Source: Ningiella ruwaisensis (lineage in GTDB: Bacteria; Pseudomonadota; Gammaproteobacteria; Enterobacterales; Alteromonadaceae). From it: a stretch of DNA of 64,000 bases. The DNA is taken from assembly GCF_004798935.1 (NCBI RefSeq), contig NZ_RAHT01000004.1, forward strand, positions 1-64,000, in the 5' to 3' direction. The notes below the pieces were generated by a model. The model ran no database searches, was not told the DNA's origin, and worked only from the letters and a program-made list of their open reading frames with translations. Position 1 is the first letter of the stretch; each line of letters opens with the position of its first letter. The position numbers were made by a program, and so were the translations under genes. Of this stretch, positions 49,389 to 58,921 are shown in pieces.

Positions 49389-49953
49389 ATGAATCAGCAA
49401 TCAGCAATCAGCAATCAGCAATCAGCAATCAGCAATCAGCAATCAGCAATCAGCAGCAGGGAAATCGCTTTCAATAAAACTGAAAGTTTTTACAACCTTA
49501 CTTGTTTTTCTCTCGGCATCTTTCTCTAATCCAGTAAACGCTTATTTTATTGTCAATGACTATTCCACCCCAACGGGATTAGTATCTTCAACACCTGTTT
49601 ATCATGCAGGATTTACATCTGGTAATCTTGGTGGAGGTATGGATATAGGGATTGGTGGGGGATTTGTTAATTATGGCGTTCGAACGCATTTTAGATATGA
49701 AGATTCACCAGAAAGAAAGCAGTGCCTTAGAGAAAGCAACCATCAAAAATTATGGTGTGATGTTGGTCGCATAACAGTAGCTACAGTCACTGAAATAGGG
49801 ATTCTTGCTCTCGGGCTATCAACTGTTTGGGCAGGAGGAACAGGAGCTGTCCTAATCGGTGTTGGTTCTACTATAAACGGTGGACTTCTGGAAAGTGAAT
49901 TATCAAGATGTGAAAACGAAAGAGATAATAGGGATATGGATTGCCCAGATTGA
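49389..49953 (+). CDS. Probable phase-variable secreted protein, present out of frame (OFF)
   Basis: The ATG at 49389 has a strong ribosome binding site (AAGGA, 49376-49380) and runs straight into a 7-nt tandem repeat. In the present copy number the ATG frame leaves the repeat into a short nonsense tail and stops at 49527-49529. The next frame (+1) is open from the repeat to 49953. It encodes KSLSIKLKVFTTLLVFLSAS and ends a signal peptide at NPVNA, then a mature part with four Cys and a Gly-rich hydrophobic stretch (VWAGGTGAVLIGVGS). That frame has no ATG, GTG or TTG before 49639, well past the signal peptide. Losing one repeat unit (or gaining two) joins the start to it, giving 185 residues. 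The ribosome site, repeat and signal peptide therefore form one gene, currently off. A copy-number error in sequencing would look the same. Confidence 0.8.
49391..49453 (+). repeat. Heptanucleotide tandem repeat, 8 x CAATCAG plus one variant unit
   Basis: One GAATCAG followed by eight perfect CAATCAG units, 63 nt in all, starting at the third base of the start codon. All three reading frames through it are free of stops and encode the heptapeptide NQQSAIS cyclically. Because 7 is not a multiple of 3, each gain or loss shifts the frame, as in known contingency loci. Confidence 0.97.
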
Positions 49954-49962
49954 GGATTAGTT

Positions 49963-51129
49963 ATGAAATATTTAATAGTAACCACTAAACGGAATGCCTT
50001 TTTCTTTTTTATACTCCCTTTAATCCTTTTCTTACTTATAGGGATTGTAGAAAAACCTCCACACCTCGTATTTAGATACGAAATGTTTGGATTAGTATTA
50101 TTCGGATGTGTGTTGTTTCACGCGCTATACCGATACATGGTTGAGAAGCATATGCCCGATGGTAAAAAGCCACCCAAATATGCGCTTGGAGTGTCGTCTT
50201 TTTTAGTTTTGTTTTTATTGGTCGTTTCAATTTATACCTCGTATTTCCGAAACGCAGATTTAAGCGATGCAAAAGGTGTGAATAAAAGTGATTTTGAAAC
50301 TGCAATAACGAGGAGTACTGAAAATGTTGATAAATCGATGTTTCTTACGTCGGCAGATTCTGACAAAACCAGATTTGTCCAAAAAAAACTTGAGGGCAAT
50401 AGTCCTGAGTCTGCAGAGTCAGCTTTTTACTTACCTGTTGACAGTGAACTAAATATGGTACAGCAGTTTACTTCAGTAATTCACTCTGCTGCATTAGCAA
50501 AAATGCAACCCAATATTGATTCAATGGAAACTAAAGCCATTGCTGAGGCCTTTGGAAAAGAATTTACAACTTTGTTGATTCAAAAAGATTGGACCAAAAT
50601 GCATTTGCTTATTGCAGAGTACTCAAATGAGTTACCAGATTCGCTGAATATTGCCACTAATTTATTGTTAATGTATGGCGCACCGATGCAGGAAATAGAA
50701 TATTACTTAGGGCAGGGGGCAGAGGTATCTGTCCCTGCTACACTAAGTCTAATAGCAAATGGTCAAATTGACGAAATGATAAAACTCGAAAATTACGGAG
50801 TCTCATATTCTTCGGAGCAATTTCTGCAAATGTCTATGTTGGATTTGGCACTTATGAATAAATTGCCCCCTGAAAGCTTCGATTTCCTATTGGCAAGAGT
50901 TCAGAATGTTTCCGAATTTAAAAAAGAAATTAAGGTCGACACGCTTGCAATTGCTTTGCTTACGGCAGAACAACACAGCAAGAATGCGCCTAAGTTTATA
51001 AGTTCTCTTCTTAAAAAAGATGGGGTAAATTTTACAGAGCAACACCGCGCTATTTTGGACAAATTAAAAAAATCTTCTCCAGATTTGGCAGACGATATTA
51101 TCGCGCAAGTACCTGATACAAATGTGTAG
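49963..51129 (+). CDS. Membrane-anchored helical repeat protein next to phase-variable gene
   Basis: A 388-residue protein with three N-terminal transmembrane segments (FFFFILPLILFLLIGIV, LVLFGCVLFHALYRYMV and ALGVSSFLVLFLLVVSIYTS). A soluble part of about 270 residues follows. Its latter half resembles loose ankyrin-type helix pairs (NIATNLLLMYGAPMQEIEYYLGQGAEV, then LSLIANGQIDEMIKLENYGV). GAGG at 49952-49955 gives a good ribosome binding site. It starts 9 nt after the end of the phase-variable gene and is probably co-transcribed. Function unknown; an immunity- or partner-like role for the secreted protein is speculation. Confidence 0.72.
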   Translation: MKYLIVTTKRNAFFFFILPLILFLLIGIVEKPPHLVFRYEMFGLVLFGCVLFHALYRYMVEKHMPDGKKPPKYALGVSSFLVLFLLVVSIYTSYFRNADLSDAKGVNKSDFETAITRSTENVDKSMFLTSADSDKTRFVQKKLEGNSPESAESAFYLPVDSELNMVQQFTSVIHSAALAKMQPNIDSMETKAIAEAFGKEFTTLLIQKDWTKMHLLIAEYSNELPDSLNIATNLLLMYGAPMQEIEYYLGQGAEVSVPATLSLIANGQIDEMIKLENYGVSYSSEQFLQMSMLDLALMNKLPPESFDFLLARVQNVSEFKKEIKVDTLAIALLTAEQHSKNAPKFISSLLKKDGVNFTEQHRAILDKLKKSSPDLADDIIAQVPDTNV

Positions 51130-51169
51130 GCAAGGAAGTACTACAGAAGATGCTAAGCTCTTCATTTAA

Positions 51170-51952
51170 TTAAACACCCAAGTCTTGTAAACGTGTAGCG
51201 GCGTTTACAATCGCTTGTGAAGAAGCGCCCTCGGAAACATGGATGTTAGTAAAGCCTTGCGCGTTGAGAAATTCGCCTATGCGTTGACTTGCCACTATAA
51301 AGTTGCAGCGCTTAAGGACAGCGCTTGGTAAATAATCCAGCGCTACCTTAGCGATGTCGACGCTGGTAATAATAATACAGCGAATAGATGCGAGCTCCTC
51401 ACTGCTCAACGGGCGCGTGTCATCCGTATTTAGTGTGCTGACGCGTTTATAAACAGAATATACGCTTAATTCGCTTTTTTTCGCTTTAAGCGCAGCTTCG
51501 ATTTCGCCTCGCCCGCCTTTGCCTTTTATCAAGGCCACGCGCTTACTCGATAAACCTTTAAAACAAGGGTGAGCGATAATGCCTTCTGAATTTTCAGGTG
51601 AAGCAATGAAAATGCGCGAAGCTAAGTCACTTAGTGACATTCCCTTTTCTTTAAAAAGCACGGCTTTGAGATGCTCTGCGCAGCTTTTGCCCACGCACAA
51701 AAATTGGGTAGTGTCACAGATAAGTGAATCCGCATTGGTTTTAACCCAATCAAGGGTGTAAGTGCTGGTAATAATAATAAGATCAAAGCCCTTAAATTGC
51801 GTTTCACGCGCTGAATTAAACGCATTGTCGAAAACGGGTACATTCAAGGGTATTATTTGAATAAGCGCTTGTTTAATCGAGTTGAAGCCTGCATTTAAAA
51901 GCGCTTGCTGAGTTTCGCTTGCCTTTGGCTCTGGACGCGTAATAAGCAACAT
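51170..51952 (-). CDS. hemD: Uroporphyrinogen-III synthase
   Basis: A 260-residue HemD, which closes and inverts ring D of hydroxymethylbilane to give uroporphyrinogen III. The family is poorly conserved. Support comes from the start LLITRPEPKASETQQALLNAGF, the two-lobed alpha/beta pattern, IIITSVDIAKVAL and FIVASQRIGEFLNAQGF, and its place 11 nt after hemC. In most gammaproteobacteria hemX would follow directly; here two plus-strand genes follow. Confidence 0.93.
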   Translation of the reverse strand: MLLITRPEPKASETQQALLNAGFNSIKQALIQIIPLNVPVFDNAFNSARETQFKGFDLIIITSTYTLDWVKTNADSLICDTTQFLCVGKSCAEHLKAVLFKEKGMSLSDLASRIFIASPENSEGIIAHPCFKGLSSKRVALIKGKGGRGEIEAALKAKKSELSVYSVYKRVSTLNTDDTRPLSSEELASIRCIIITSVDIAKVALDYLPSAVLKRCNFIVASQRIGEFLNAQGFTNIHVSEGASSQAIVNAATRLQDLGV

Positions 51953-51963
51953 AAGGCTTGGAC

Positions 51964-52899
51964 TTAAGATACATGCAGTGCGGCTAGTATGTCGCCTGCG
52001 CCTTGTTTGAGTAACGATTCAGCAACATTACAGCCAATTTCTTTTGCTTCGTCAACATCCCCGCTACTTTGAGCTTTAAGCACTTGCTTTCCGTCTGGGC
52101 TTGCAACTAAACCGCGCAAGTGAAGCGTTTCACCTTCTAAAGTGGCAAAGCTCCCTATGGGTACCTGACAGCCTCCTTCAAGTCGCGCATTCATTGCGCG
52201 CTCTGCGTTGACTCGCCATGCGGTTTCCTGATCATTCAATGCCTGTAGTAATTGAATTAATTCAGCATCATCATTACGACACTCAATCCCAACTGCACCT
52301 TGCCCCACTGCCGGCAATGACTGCTCTGGTGATAGCTCCTGTGCGATACGCGCTTGCATGTTAAGTCGAATAAGCCCTGCTGCCGCCAGAATAATGGCAT
52401 TGTACTGGCCGTCGTCAAGCTTTCCTAAGCGCGTGTTTACATTCCCCCGTAAGTCCTTAATCTGTAAGTCAGGCCTAATTGCGCGTAATTGCGCTTGTCT
52501 GCGTAAACTGGAGGTGCCCACAACGGAGCCATGAGGAAGAACATCTAAACTCGCAAATTGATTGGATACAAAGGCGTCAAATGGATTTTCACGTGGGCAA
52601 ATAGCATGCAAACCAAACTCCTGCGGAAACTGCACAGGCACATCCTTCATCGAGTGCACTGCCAAATCGGCTTTACCCTCTTGCATGGCTACTTCAAGCT
52701 CTTTGATAAATAAACCCTTTCCGCCAATTTTAGCTAAGGGCGTATCCAAAATTCTATCCCCTTGCGTAGACATGGGGACAAGTTTGACCGTTAGCTGCGG
52801 ATGATGTTGCTCAAGCTTGTCTTTCACGTAATTTGCCTGCCACATGGCAAGCGCGCTTTTACGAGTGGCGATTTTTACCACGCGATCAGATTTTGACAT
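51964..52899 (-). CDS. hemC: Porphobilinogen deaminase (hydroxymethylbilane synthase)
   Basis: A 311-residue enzyme that joins four porphobilinogens into hydroxymethylbilane. The dipyrromethane cofactor is attached at Cys244 in [12 protein letters not shown]. Substrate-binding motifs are [36 protein letters not shown] and RGNVNTRL. First gene of the hemCD unit. The promoter should lie in the 82-nt gap upstream; no convincing boxes seen. Confidence 0.97.
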   Translation of the reverse strand: MSKSDRVVKIATRKSALAMWQANYVKDKLEQHHPQLTVKLVPMSTQGDRILDTPLAKIGGKGLFIKELEVAMQEGKADLAVHSMKDVPVQFPQEFGLHAICPRENPFDAFVSNQFASLDVLPHGSVVGTSSLRRQAQLRAIRPDLQIKDLRGNVNTRLGKLDDGQYNAIILAAAGLIRLNMQARIAQELSPEQSLPAVGQGAVGIECRNDDAELIQLLQALNDQETAWRVNAERAMNARLEGGCQVPIGSFATLEGETLHLRGLVASPDGKQVLKAQSSGDVDEAKEIGCNVAESLLKQGAGDILAALHVS

Positions 52900-52981
52900 G
52901 GTGTTTCCAATAAATGTTTATGTAGCTCCGGCGTATTTTCCGAATACTCGATTTTGACTATATGCGCATTTCACCCTGCGA

Positions 52982-53653
52982 TTAAGCTAAGTGTGCCTGT
53001 ATAAAACGAGATATATCCTTTATTTCCGGCATACAAACGTTGTGCTGCATTACGTATTCTTTCCATTCTACAGAATAATCATTCTCTTTCAGCGTTTGGT
53101 AAGCACTTCGTCCCAAAAACAAGGGAACAACCTCATCCTGCTGACCATGACAAAATAGAATGGGGACATGCTGATTGGCATCGTGTTTCTCATCCTGCAA
53201 AGTGGCCGGTTCGCACATGTAGGTTGAAAGCGCCACAATGCCTGCTAAAGGCTGGTCAAAGCGTGTGCCTAGATGCAGGGCAATGACGCCTCCCTGAGAA
53301 AATCCTGCCAGCAGTATTTTAGAAGATGAAATGCCTTGTGATATTTCATGCTCGATGAGAGCTTTTACCTGCTCAGCTGATTCCTTCACGCCATCCACGT
53401 CTGCTCTGCTTTCCATGTCCATCGACTTAATGTCATACCAAGCGCGCATTTGCATACCATTATTTATGGTAACTGGTCGAACAGGCGCATGGGGAAAGAT
53501 AAATTTTATTCCGAGTTCGTCTGGCAATTTCAACTCAGGCGCGATTGGTGCAAATCCATGACCAGAATCCCCTAAACCATGCAACCAGATAACGCTTGCC
53601 TTGTGCGTGCCGTTTGCCTCTTGAATCACGCAATCAAGCATTTGTTCACTCAT
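52982..53653 (-). CDS. Phospholipase/carboxylesterase (alpha/beta-hydrolase)
   Basis: A 223-residue cytoplasmic serine hydrolase of the carboxylesterase/acyl-protein-thioesterase-like group. WLHGLGDSGHGFAPIAPEL is the family start. The triad is Ser in LAGFSQGGVIALHL, Asp in GQQDEVVPL and probably His in VMQHNVCMPEI. HAPVRPVTINNGMQMRAWYD is diagnostic of the family. It lies between hemC and cyaY on the same strand. Natural substrate unknown. Confidence 0.92.
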   Translation of the reverse strand: MSEQMLDCVIQEANGTHKASVIWLHGLGDSGHGFAPIAPELKLPDELGIKFIFPHAPVRPVTINNGMQMRAWYDIKSMDMESRADVDGVKESAEQVKALIEHEISQGISSSKILLAGFSQGGVIALHLGTRFDQPLAGIVALSTYMCEPATLQDEKHDANQHVPILFCHGQQDEVVPLFLGRSAYQTLKENDYSVEWKEYVMQHNVCMPEIKDISRFIQAHLA

Positions 53654-53689
53654 ATGTTTTCCTTATCTATTGCTTGCTTATTCGCTGTC

Positions 53690-54016
53690 TTAGTTCTGCT
53701 GAAGCTTAAGTTCAACCTGGGTGCCTGCCTGTCGGCTCATTGCTTCATCCAAAAAGCGATAAAACTCTGCGCCTGTGCGCTCGTCAATCCAGGTTCCGTC
53801 CGTGTAGTTGAAGTGATGGCCATTGAATTTAGTGGCGACCCATAGCTGATGTAATGGCGGTTGTTTATTGAGTATGATCTTAGACTGATCGGGCAATATG
53901 ATTGTTAATATGCCTTCAGCACTTTCATAATCAACATCGATGTCCAGGTCGTCGAGAGATTCCTCGATTTGAAGCAACAAATCATCAACAAGCTGATGGT
54001 AAACCGCATCTTTCAT
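53690..54016 (-). CDS. cyaY: Frataxin homologue CyaY
   Basis: A 108-residue frataxin-like protein that binds iron and adjusts iron-sulfur cluster assembly on IscS. The acidic first helix ([26 protein letters not shown]) supplies the iron-binding surface. The beta-sheet motif [20 protein letters not shown] is conserved. Full length. Divergent from gmk with a 106-nt gap containing a 7-bp palindrome (54065-54082). Confidence 0.95.
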   Translation of the reverse strand: MKDAVYHQLVDDLLLQIEESLDDLDIDVDYESAEGILTIILPDQSKIILNKQPPLHQLWVATKFNGHHFNYTDGTWIDERTGAEFYRFLDEAMSRQAGTQVELKLQQN

Positions 54017-54064
54017 GATATGAGTCCTATAGTGAAATGATATTTTACGTCCGCATGTTCGAAT

Positions 54065-54082
54065 CGCTATGTTATCATAGCG
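54065..54082. promoter_or_regulatory. Perfect palindrome in the cyaY-gmk divergent region
   Basis: CGCTATG and CATAGCG are perfect inverted arms around TTAT. It lies 41 nt before the gmk start in a divergent promoter region, so it could be an operator or overlap a -10 element (TTATCAT). Function not known. Confidence 0.35.
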
Positions 54083-54122
54083 CGCTCTTTTACTACCACA
54101 CTAAAGCGAATAAGATCGATTT

Positions 54123-54761
54123 ATGCTAAACGTTCTTGGAAATCTATTTATTGTTGCTGCACCGTCTGGAGCAGGTAAATCTAGCCTCATATCCGCACTT
54201 TTAGCGCAATCTCAACGTCATTCTCTAATTAATCAAGCGCAACTTTCGGTTTCTCATACCACTCGTGCGCCCAGAGAGGGTGAAATTGATGGGCAGCATT
54301 ATCATTTTGTTGATGTAGAGAAATTTGAGTCACTCATCGCGCAACAAGCCTTTTACGAATATGCCAAGGTATTTGATAATTATTATGGAACCTCTATTGC
54401 AGCTATTAGCGATAAACTCAAGCAAGGCGTTGACGTATTTTTAGATATTGATTGGCAAGGGGCGCGTCAAATCAAGGCGCTAAACCCAGAAGTGAGTAGT
54501 ATTTTTATTTTACCACCGTCGATAGAGGCCTTGCGTGAGCGTTTAGTTGGCAGAGGAAAGGACGCGCAGGCCGTGATTGATAAGCGTATGCAGCAAGCCG
54601 TTTCAGAAATGTCGCATTACAATGAGTTTGATTATCTGATTGTAAATGATGATTTTGATACGGCACTTGCCGAGTTAACGAGTATAGTAAACGCAACATC
54701 TTTAAAAACGCTAAAACAAACCCAGCGTCACGGCGATTTGCTCACGCAGTTACTAGCATAA
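54123..54761 (+). CDS. gmk: Guanylate kinase
   Basis: A 212-residue kinase that phosphorylates GMP to GDP. The P-loop is [10 protein letters not shown] near residue 11-20. GMP-binding motifs are [19 protein letters not shown] and [14 protein letters not shown], and the lid region is [17 protein letters not shown]. Next to rpoZ and spoT, the usual order in gammaproteobacteria; guanine nucleotide supply and (p)ppGpp control are thus neighbours. Confidence 0.97.
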   Translation: MLNVLGNLFIVAAPSGAGKSSLISALLAQSQRHSLINQAQLSVSHTTRAPREGEIDGQHYHFVDVEKFESLIAQQAFYEYAKVFDNYYGTSIAAISDKLKQGVDVFLDIDWQGARQIKALNPEVSSIFILPPSIEALRERLVGRGKDAQAVIDKRMQQAVSEMSHYNEFDYLIVNDDFDTALAELTSIVNATSLKTLKQTQRHGDLLTQLLA

Positions 54762-54851
54762 TGCGGCAGAGGCAACGGTTGAGGCAATGTAAATATTCAC
54801 GATGATATATTTGGCATTTAAGTTTATTAATGCTATGCGTTTTAAGATTTT

Positions 54852-54862
54852 TGCTATATAAT
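54852..54862 (+). promoter_or_regulatory. Likely -10 element of rpoZ-spoT promoter
   Basis: TGCTATATAAT contains TATAAT at 54857-54862, and a TGn preceding TATATA suggests an extended -10. No good -35 lies at 16-18 nt. It leaves a leader of about 140 nt before rpoZ. Confidence 0.45.
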
Positions 54863-55007
54863 CCACGCCCTTTTTGGGCATTGGTGTTTAAAAAGTGTGT
54901 AAAACCAAGCTCATTCGACTATTACTTCAAGTAACTATTTTTTAAAGTAGCTATTTCTTAGACTAATAGTGTATTAAATAACGAATTCATAAATAACGGA
55001 GCATTTC

Positions 55008-55280
55008 ATGGCACGTGTAACAGTAGAAGATGCAGTAGATAAAATCGGCAACCGCTTTGACTTGGTTTTGGTTGCGGCTCGTCGAGCGCGTCAAATCGCC
55101 ACTGAAGGAAAAGATCCTCTCGTGGAGATGGGAAACGACAAGCCTACTGTTGTTGCTTTACGCGAGATTGAGCAGGGCTTGGTTAATGCAGAAACAGTCG
55201 AAGCAACTGACTTGCAAGACCAGCGCGAACAAGAAGCGGCCGAATTCGCCTCTGTAGCAAGTATTTTAGCGAACAGCTAA
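55008..55280 (+). CDS. rpoZ: RNA polymerase omega subunit
   Basis: A 90-residue omega subunit, which helps assemble RNA polymerase and forms part of a ppGpp-binding site. It begins [30 protein letters not shown] with the conserved RFDLVLxAxxRARQ motif. ACGGAGCATTTC upstream provides the ribosome binding site. Followed by a terminator-like hairpin, then spoT. Confidence 0.98.
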   Translation: MARVTVEDAVDKIGNRFDLVLVAARRARQIATEGKDPLVEMGNDKPTVVALREIEQGLVNAETVEATDLQDQREQEAAEFASVASILANS

Positions 55281-55321
55281 GCAAAAACAGCACCGCTAAA
55301 ACCCTGCTGTAAAGAAATATG

Positions 55322-55351
55322 AAAAAACGTCGACTGGTTCGGCGTTTTTTG
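55322..55351 (+). terminator. Rho-independent terminator after rpoZ
   Basis: AAAAAACGTCGA and TTCGGCGTTTTTT form an A-rich/T-rich stem around CTGG with one mismatch, followed by the T-run. It lies 42 nt past the rpoZ stop and 103 nt before spoT, so spoT expression may depend on read-through or on a second promoter. Confidence 0.8.
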
Positions 55352-55453
55352 CGTTTGCATGTTGGCAAAATAAACGTATTCTTAAGCTTTGACAAATCAG
55401 CTATGGCCTAAGCATAGGCTTACGTTTAACTTTATAAGAATAAAAGACATTTT

Positions 55454-57565
55454 GTGTATCTGTTTGAAGGTTTAAAAGCAAAAATAAGCGCGTATTTAAC
55501 GCCAGAGCAGGTTGATATGGTGCAGGCAGCTTACGTGCTTGCGCGTGACGCTCACGAAGGCCAGACACGCTCGTCTGGCGACCCATACATTACCCATCCT
55601 GTTGCGGTTAGCGGTATTCTTGCTGATATGCGCTTAGACTACGAAACGCTGATGGCAGCGCTTCTGCACGATGTTATAGAAGATACTGAATACTCAAAAG
55701 AAGACTTATCCCTTGCCTTTGGTGAAACAGTAGCTGAATTAGTCGAAGGCGTAAGTAAATTAGATAAACTTAAATTTGGTAGCAAGCAAGAAGCGCAAGC
55801 TGAAAACTTTCGCAAAATGCTGATGGCAATGGTGCAAGACATTCGCGTGATCTTAATCAAGCTGGCAGACCGAACCCATAATATGCGAACCCTTGGCGCT
55901 CTTAGACCTGACAAACGCCGGCGCATTGCCCTTGAAACAATTGAAATCTACGCGCCACTGGCGCATCGTTTGGGTATACACGATATCAAAAATGAGCTTG
56001 AGAATTTGGGCTTTCAAGCCATGCATCCCATGCGCCATCGGGCGCTCAAATCTGCAGTCACGCAAGCTCGGGGAAATCGTAAAGAAGTAATCGAAAAAAC
56101 CCGAAAAGAATTAGAACAACGCCTGGCAGATTTTGATATTCAGGGGCGCGTCGTCGGGCGAGAAAAACACCTGTATTCCATTTATCGTAAAATGAAAAAT
56201 AAAGAATTGTCTTTTACCGAAGTGATGGATATTTACGGATTTCGCGTCATCGTTGATACGGTAGATAATTGCTATCGTGTACTTGGTGCAATTCACGGCC
56301 TTTATAAACCGATTGAGAATCGCTTTAAAGACTATATTGCTATACCACGCAGTAATGGCTATCAATCCCTACACACCTCTTTAAAAGGCCCCCACGGCAT
56401 TCCGGTTGAAGTACAAATTCGTACAGAAGATATGGACCATATGGCGGATAAAGGGGTAGCTGCGCACTGGTTGTATAAAGAAACAGATGATAAGGGAACC
56501 ACTGCTCAGTTACGGGCGAATCAATGGGTGCAGTCGTTGGTGGAATTGCAACAGCGCTCATCTACGTCAGTTGAATTTATCGAAAGCGTTAAATCCGACC
56601 TGTTCCCGGATGAAATATACGTATTCACGCCAAAAGGGAAAATTATTGAACTGCCTACGGGTGCCACGGCGGTTGATTTTGCCTATGCTGTGCACTCTGA
56701 TGTAGGCAACACCTGTGTCGGCGCGAGAGTAGAGCATCGAAACTATCCTTTACACAAACCGCTTGAAAATGGCCAAAGCGTCGAAATTATCACCTCGCCG
56801 CGCGCTAAACCTAATGCCAACTGGCTTAATTTTGTGGTGAGCGCTCGAGCTCGTTCCAATATCCGTCATTATCTGAAACGCCAACATGCGCATGATGCCA
56901 CCAACATGGGAAATCGCTTGCTCCGGCATGCGCTTGGTACAATAAAATTAGATGAGATCCCTCAATCCGATATTGATCGTGTGGTTGAAGAAACCAAGTA
57001 TCAAAGCTTTGAGGAATTGCTTGCCAATATAGGGATGGGAAATGAAATCAGCGCCATGATTGCAAGGCGTTTAGTGGGTGAAAATACCGAAATTCCTGAG
57101 AAGAAAAGCAAAGTAGCGATTAAAGGCACTGAAGGGCTTATGGTCCATTTTTCGCGATGCTGTCATCCCATTCCTGATGATGAAATTGTCGCCATTCTAA
57201 GCCCTGGCAGAGGGGTGGTCATTCATCAAACCGGCTGCACGAATATTCGCAAGCTCAGCAGAGAAGAACCAAACCGTGTCTTGCCTATGCTTTGGGATGA
57301 CGACCCTCAAGGTGAGTTTAAAGCTTCACTAAGACTTGAGCTTATTAATCGTCAAGGCACACTTGCTGCGCTTACTGCAGCCATTGCGTCCTGCAACTCC
57401 AGTATCATTAATTTACAAACTGAAGATAGAGAAGATAATCATTACGTGATAGATGTAGAGCTAACCACTCAAAATCGCTTGCACCTTGCCAATATAATGC
57501 GCAAAATTCGCGCCTTGCCTGAATTGCAAAATATTTCTCGTCATAGTCAGTACAAACCTCGGTAA
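55454..57565 (+). CDS. spoT: Bifunctional (p)ppGpp synthetase/hydrolase SpoT
   Basis: A 703-residue stringent-response enzyme. The HD hydrolase domain has His48, His72 and Asp73 ([15 protein letters not shown]). The synthetase domain has [20 protein letters not shown] and [22 protein letters not shown] domain ([25 protein letters not shown]), a conserved Cys-containing helical region ([14 protein letters not shown]) and a C-terminal ACT domain follow. Start is GTG at 55454 ([11 protein letters not shown]), matching the family start. Length equals E. coli SpoT. Lies between rpoZ and ridA as expected. Confidence 0.97.
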   Translation: MYLFEGLKAKISAYLTPEQVDMVQAAYVLARDAHEGQTRSSGDPYITHPVAVSGILADMRLDYETLMAALLHDVIEDTEYSKEDLSLAFGETVAELVEGVSKLDKLKFGSKQEAQAENFRKMLMAMVQDIRVILIKLADRTHNMRTLGALRPDKRRRIALETIEIYAPLAHRLGIHDIKNELENLGFQAMHPMRHRALKSAVTQARGNRKEVIEKTRKELEQRLADFDIQGRVVGREKHLYSIYRKMKNKELSFTEVMDIYGFRVIVDTVDNCYRVLGAIHGLYKPIENRFKDYIAIPRSNGYQSLHTSLKGPHGIPVEVQIRTEDMDHMADKGVAAHWLYKETDDKGTTAQLRANQWVQSLVELQQRSSTSVEFIESVKSDLFPDEIYVFTPKGKIIELPTGATAVDFAYAVHSDVGNTCVGARVEHRNYPLHKPLENGQSVEIITSPRAKPNANWLNFVVSARARSNIRHYLKRQHAHDATNMGNRLLRHALGTIKLDEIPQSDIDRVVEETKYQSFEELLANIGMGNEISAMIARRLVGENTEIPEKKSKVAIKGTEGLMVHFSRCCHPIPDDEIVAILSPGRGVVIHQTGCTNIRKLSREEPNRVLPMLWDDDPQGEFKASLRLELINRQGTLAALTAAIASCNSSIINLQTEDREDNHYVIDVELTTQNRLHLANIMRKIRALPELQNISRHSQYKPR

Positions 57566-57600
57566 GCCTTCGGCTTACGCTAAATTTCAAGGAATTTTCT

Positions 57601-57987
57601 ATGTCTAAATCTGTGATCCAAACCACCAATGCCCCCGAAGCGATTGGTACCTATAGCCAAGCGGTAAAATCATGCAGCACAGTCTATTTGTCGGGTCAGA
57701 TACCACTGGTTCCAAGCACTATGGCGATGGTGTCTGAAGAGTTTGAAGCGCAAGCTGTGCAAGTGTTTGAAAATATTCAGGCGGTTGTGAAAGCGGCCGG
57801 TGGCACCATGAGCAATCTTGTTAAAATCAATATTTATCTGACAGATCTAGGTGAATTCGCCAAGGTAAATGAAGTAATGGCGCGTTATTTTAAACAGCCA
57901 TACCCGGCTAGAGCCGCTGTGCAGGTCAGCGCCTTGCCCAAGGGTGCTCAGATTGAGATAGACGGTGTAATGGTGCTGCCTGAATAA
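57601..57987 (+). CDS. ridA: RidA-family reactive enamine/imine deaminase
   Basis: A 128-residue RidA (YjgF/YER057c/UK114) protein that hydrolyses reactive enamines and imines such as 2-aminoacrylate. Motifs: [27 protein letters not shown] at the start, and [25 protein letters not shown] near the end, with the catalytic Arg in PARAAV. AAGGA at 57590-57594 is the ribosome site. It follows spoT by 35 nt. Confidence 0.95.
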   Translation: MSKSVIQTTNAPEAIGTYSQAVKSCSTVYLSGQIPLVPSTMAMVSEEFEAQAVQVFENIQAVVKAAGGTMSNLVKINIYLTDLGEFAKVNEVMARYFKQPYPARAAVQVSALPKGAQIEIDGVMVLPE

Positions 57988-58001
57988 GGGCGTGTGTTTC
58001 A

Positions 58002-58694
58002 ATGAATCAATGCATGACTTTTGAGCGTCACCAGAAAATACGTGAAATACTGCGCTTGCGTCAGCCTGATTTAAGTCTATTGCTTGAGGAAGTTCACAAG
58101 CCACACAATGTAAGCGCCATAGTGAGAAGTGCTGATGCCGTAGGTGTACACAAAATTCACGCCGTATGGGAGCATAATCGAGCAATGCGGAAAGGCACCG
58201 CTATGGGCGCACAAATATGGGTAAAAACACATACCCATAAAAGTACTGAAGCAGCAATCACGCACCTTAAAAATCAGGGTATGCAGGTTCTGGTGACCCA
58301 TCTTGACGATACGGCGGTGGATTTTAGGCAAATCGATTATACCAAGCCAACCACTATTATATTGGGTCAGGAAAAACACGGCGCTACCGATGAAGCTGTT
58401 GCGCTGGCAGATCAATCCATTATTGTGCCCATGGTAGGCATGGTGCAGTCACTCAATGTGTCTGTCGCGGCCGCAATTATTCTGTATGAGGCGCAAAGGC
58501 AAAGAGAAGCCGCCAGTATGTATGCCTCTAACCGCTTGTCTGAACAAGAAGCCCAGAAAATTCTATTTGAGGGTGGCTTTCCGGTACTGCATAAAGAGGT
58601 GAAACGCCGGGGCCTTGAGTATCCGAGGGTGGATGAAAACGGCTGCATCGATGCACCAGATTCCTGGTGGCAAGCCCTTCAATATTCTACATAA
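58002..58694 (+). CDS. trmH: tRNA (guanosine(18)-2'-O)-methyltransferase TrmH
   Basis: A 230-residue SPOUT methyltransferase that modifies G18 of tRNAs. The N-terminus RHQKIREILRLRQPDLSLLLEEVHKPHNVSAIVRSADAVGVHKIHAVW is typical. SAM-binding trefoil-knot motifs are IILGQEKHGATDEAV and IIVPMVGMVQSLNVSVAAAIILYEAQRQR. The start could also be ATG at 58014. It ends the conserved gmk-rpoZ-spoT block; recG, which often follows, is absent and accessory genes begin. Confidence 0.96.
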   Translation: MNQCMTFERHQKIREILRLRQPDLSLLLEEVHKPHNVSAIVRSADAVGVHKIHAVWEHNRAMRKGTAMGAQIWVKTHTHKSTEAAITHLKNQGMQVLVTHLDDTAVDFRQIDYTKPTTIILGQEKHGATDEAVALADQSIIVPMVGMVQSLNVSVAAAIILYEAQRQREAASMYASNRLSEQEAQKILFEGGFPVLHKEVKRRGLEYPRVDENGCIDAPDSWWQALQYST

Positions 58695-58736
58695 ACTAGA
58701 TCAGAATAAGCTTAACTTATAAAGGCAATTTGCATT

Positions 58737-58910
58737 ATGAGGCTGGAAATAGCAATTTTAAGTGTCGTTGCAATATGTCTGTTTTGTGCAAAATCGGGTT
58801 GGATTTTTTGTAGTCTTAATCAAATTAAACTTCTGGTTTGTTCGCATTGCGGCATCTCAGACTTTACAAACTTAAAAAGCGCGATGTGCTTGAAATTTAG
58901 CCCGGTTTAA
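58737..58910 (+). CDS. Possible small hydrophobic protein (57 aa)
   Basis: A short frame starting ATG at 58737 (MRLEIAILSVVAICLFC) with AAAGG at 58721-58725. It encodes a hydrophobic N-terminus and a CSHC pair, ending at 58910. No relative is recognised. It overlaps the region carrying a dispersed 22-nt motif, so it may be chance. Confidence 0.25.
   Translation: MRLEIAILSVVAICLFCAKSGWIFCSLNQIKLLVCSHCGISDFTNLKSAMCLKFSPV
58839..58860 (+). repeat. Copy of dispersed 22-nt motif
   Basis: The motif beginning TGTTCGCATTGCGG matches 18 of 22 positions with 60065-60086. Its first 14-15 nt are identical to the reverse complement of the sequence at about 3670-3684. Confidence 0.5.
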
Positions 58911-58921
58911 ACAACAGGCGG

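Noticed and set aside
49391-49453. Tandem repeat as a CRISPR array
   Set aside because: Units are 7 nt, directly adjacent and without spacers.
49323-49529. Short reading frame through the heptanucleotide repeat as a gene of its own
   Set aside because: It starts at a GTG without ribosome site and ends in a tail with no features; it is the out-of-frame product of the phase-variable gene.
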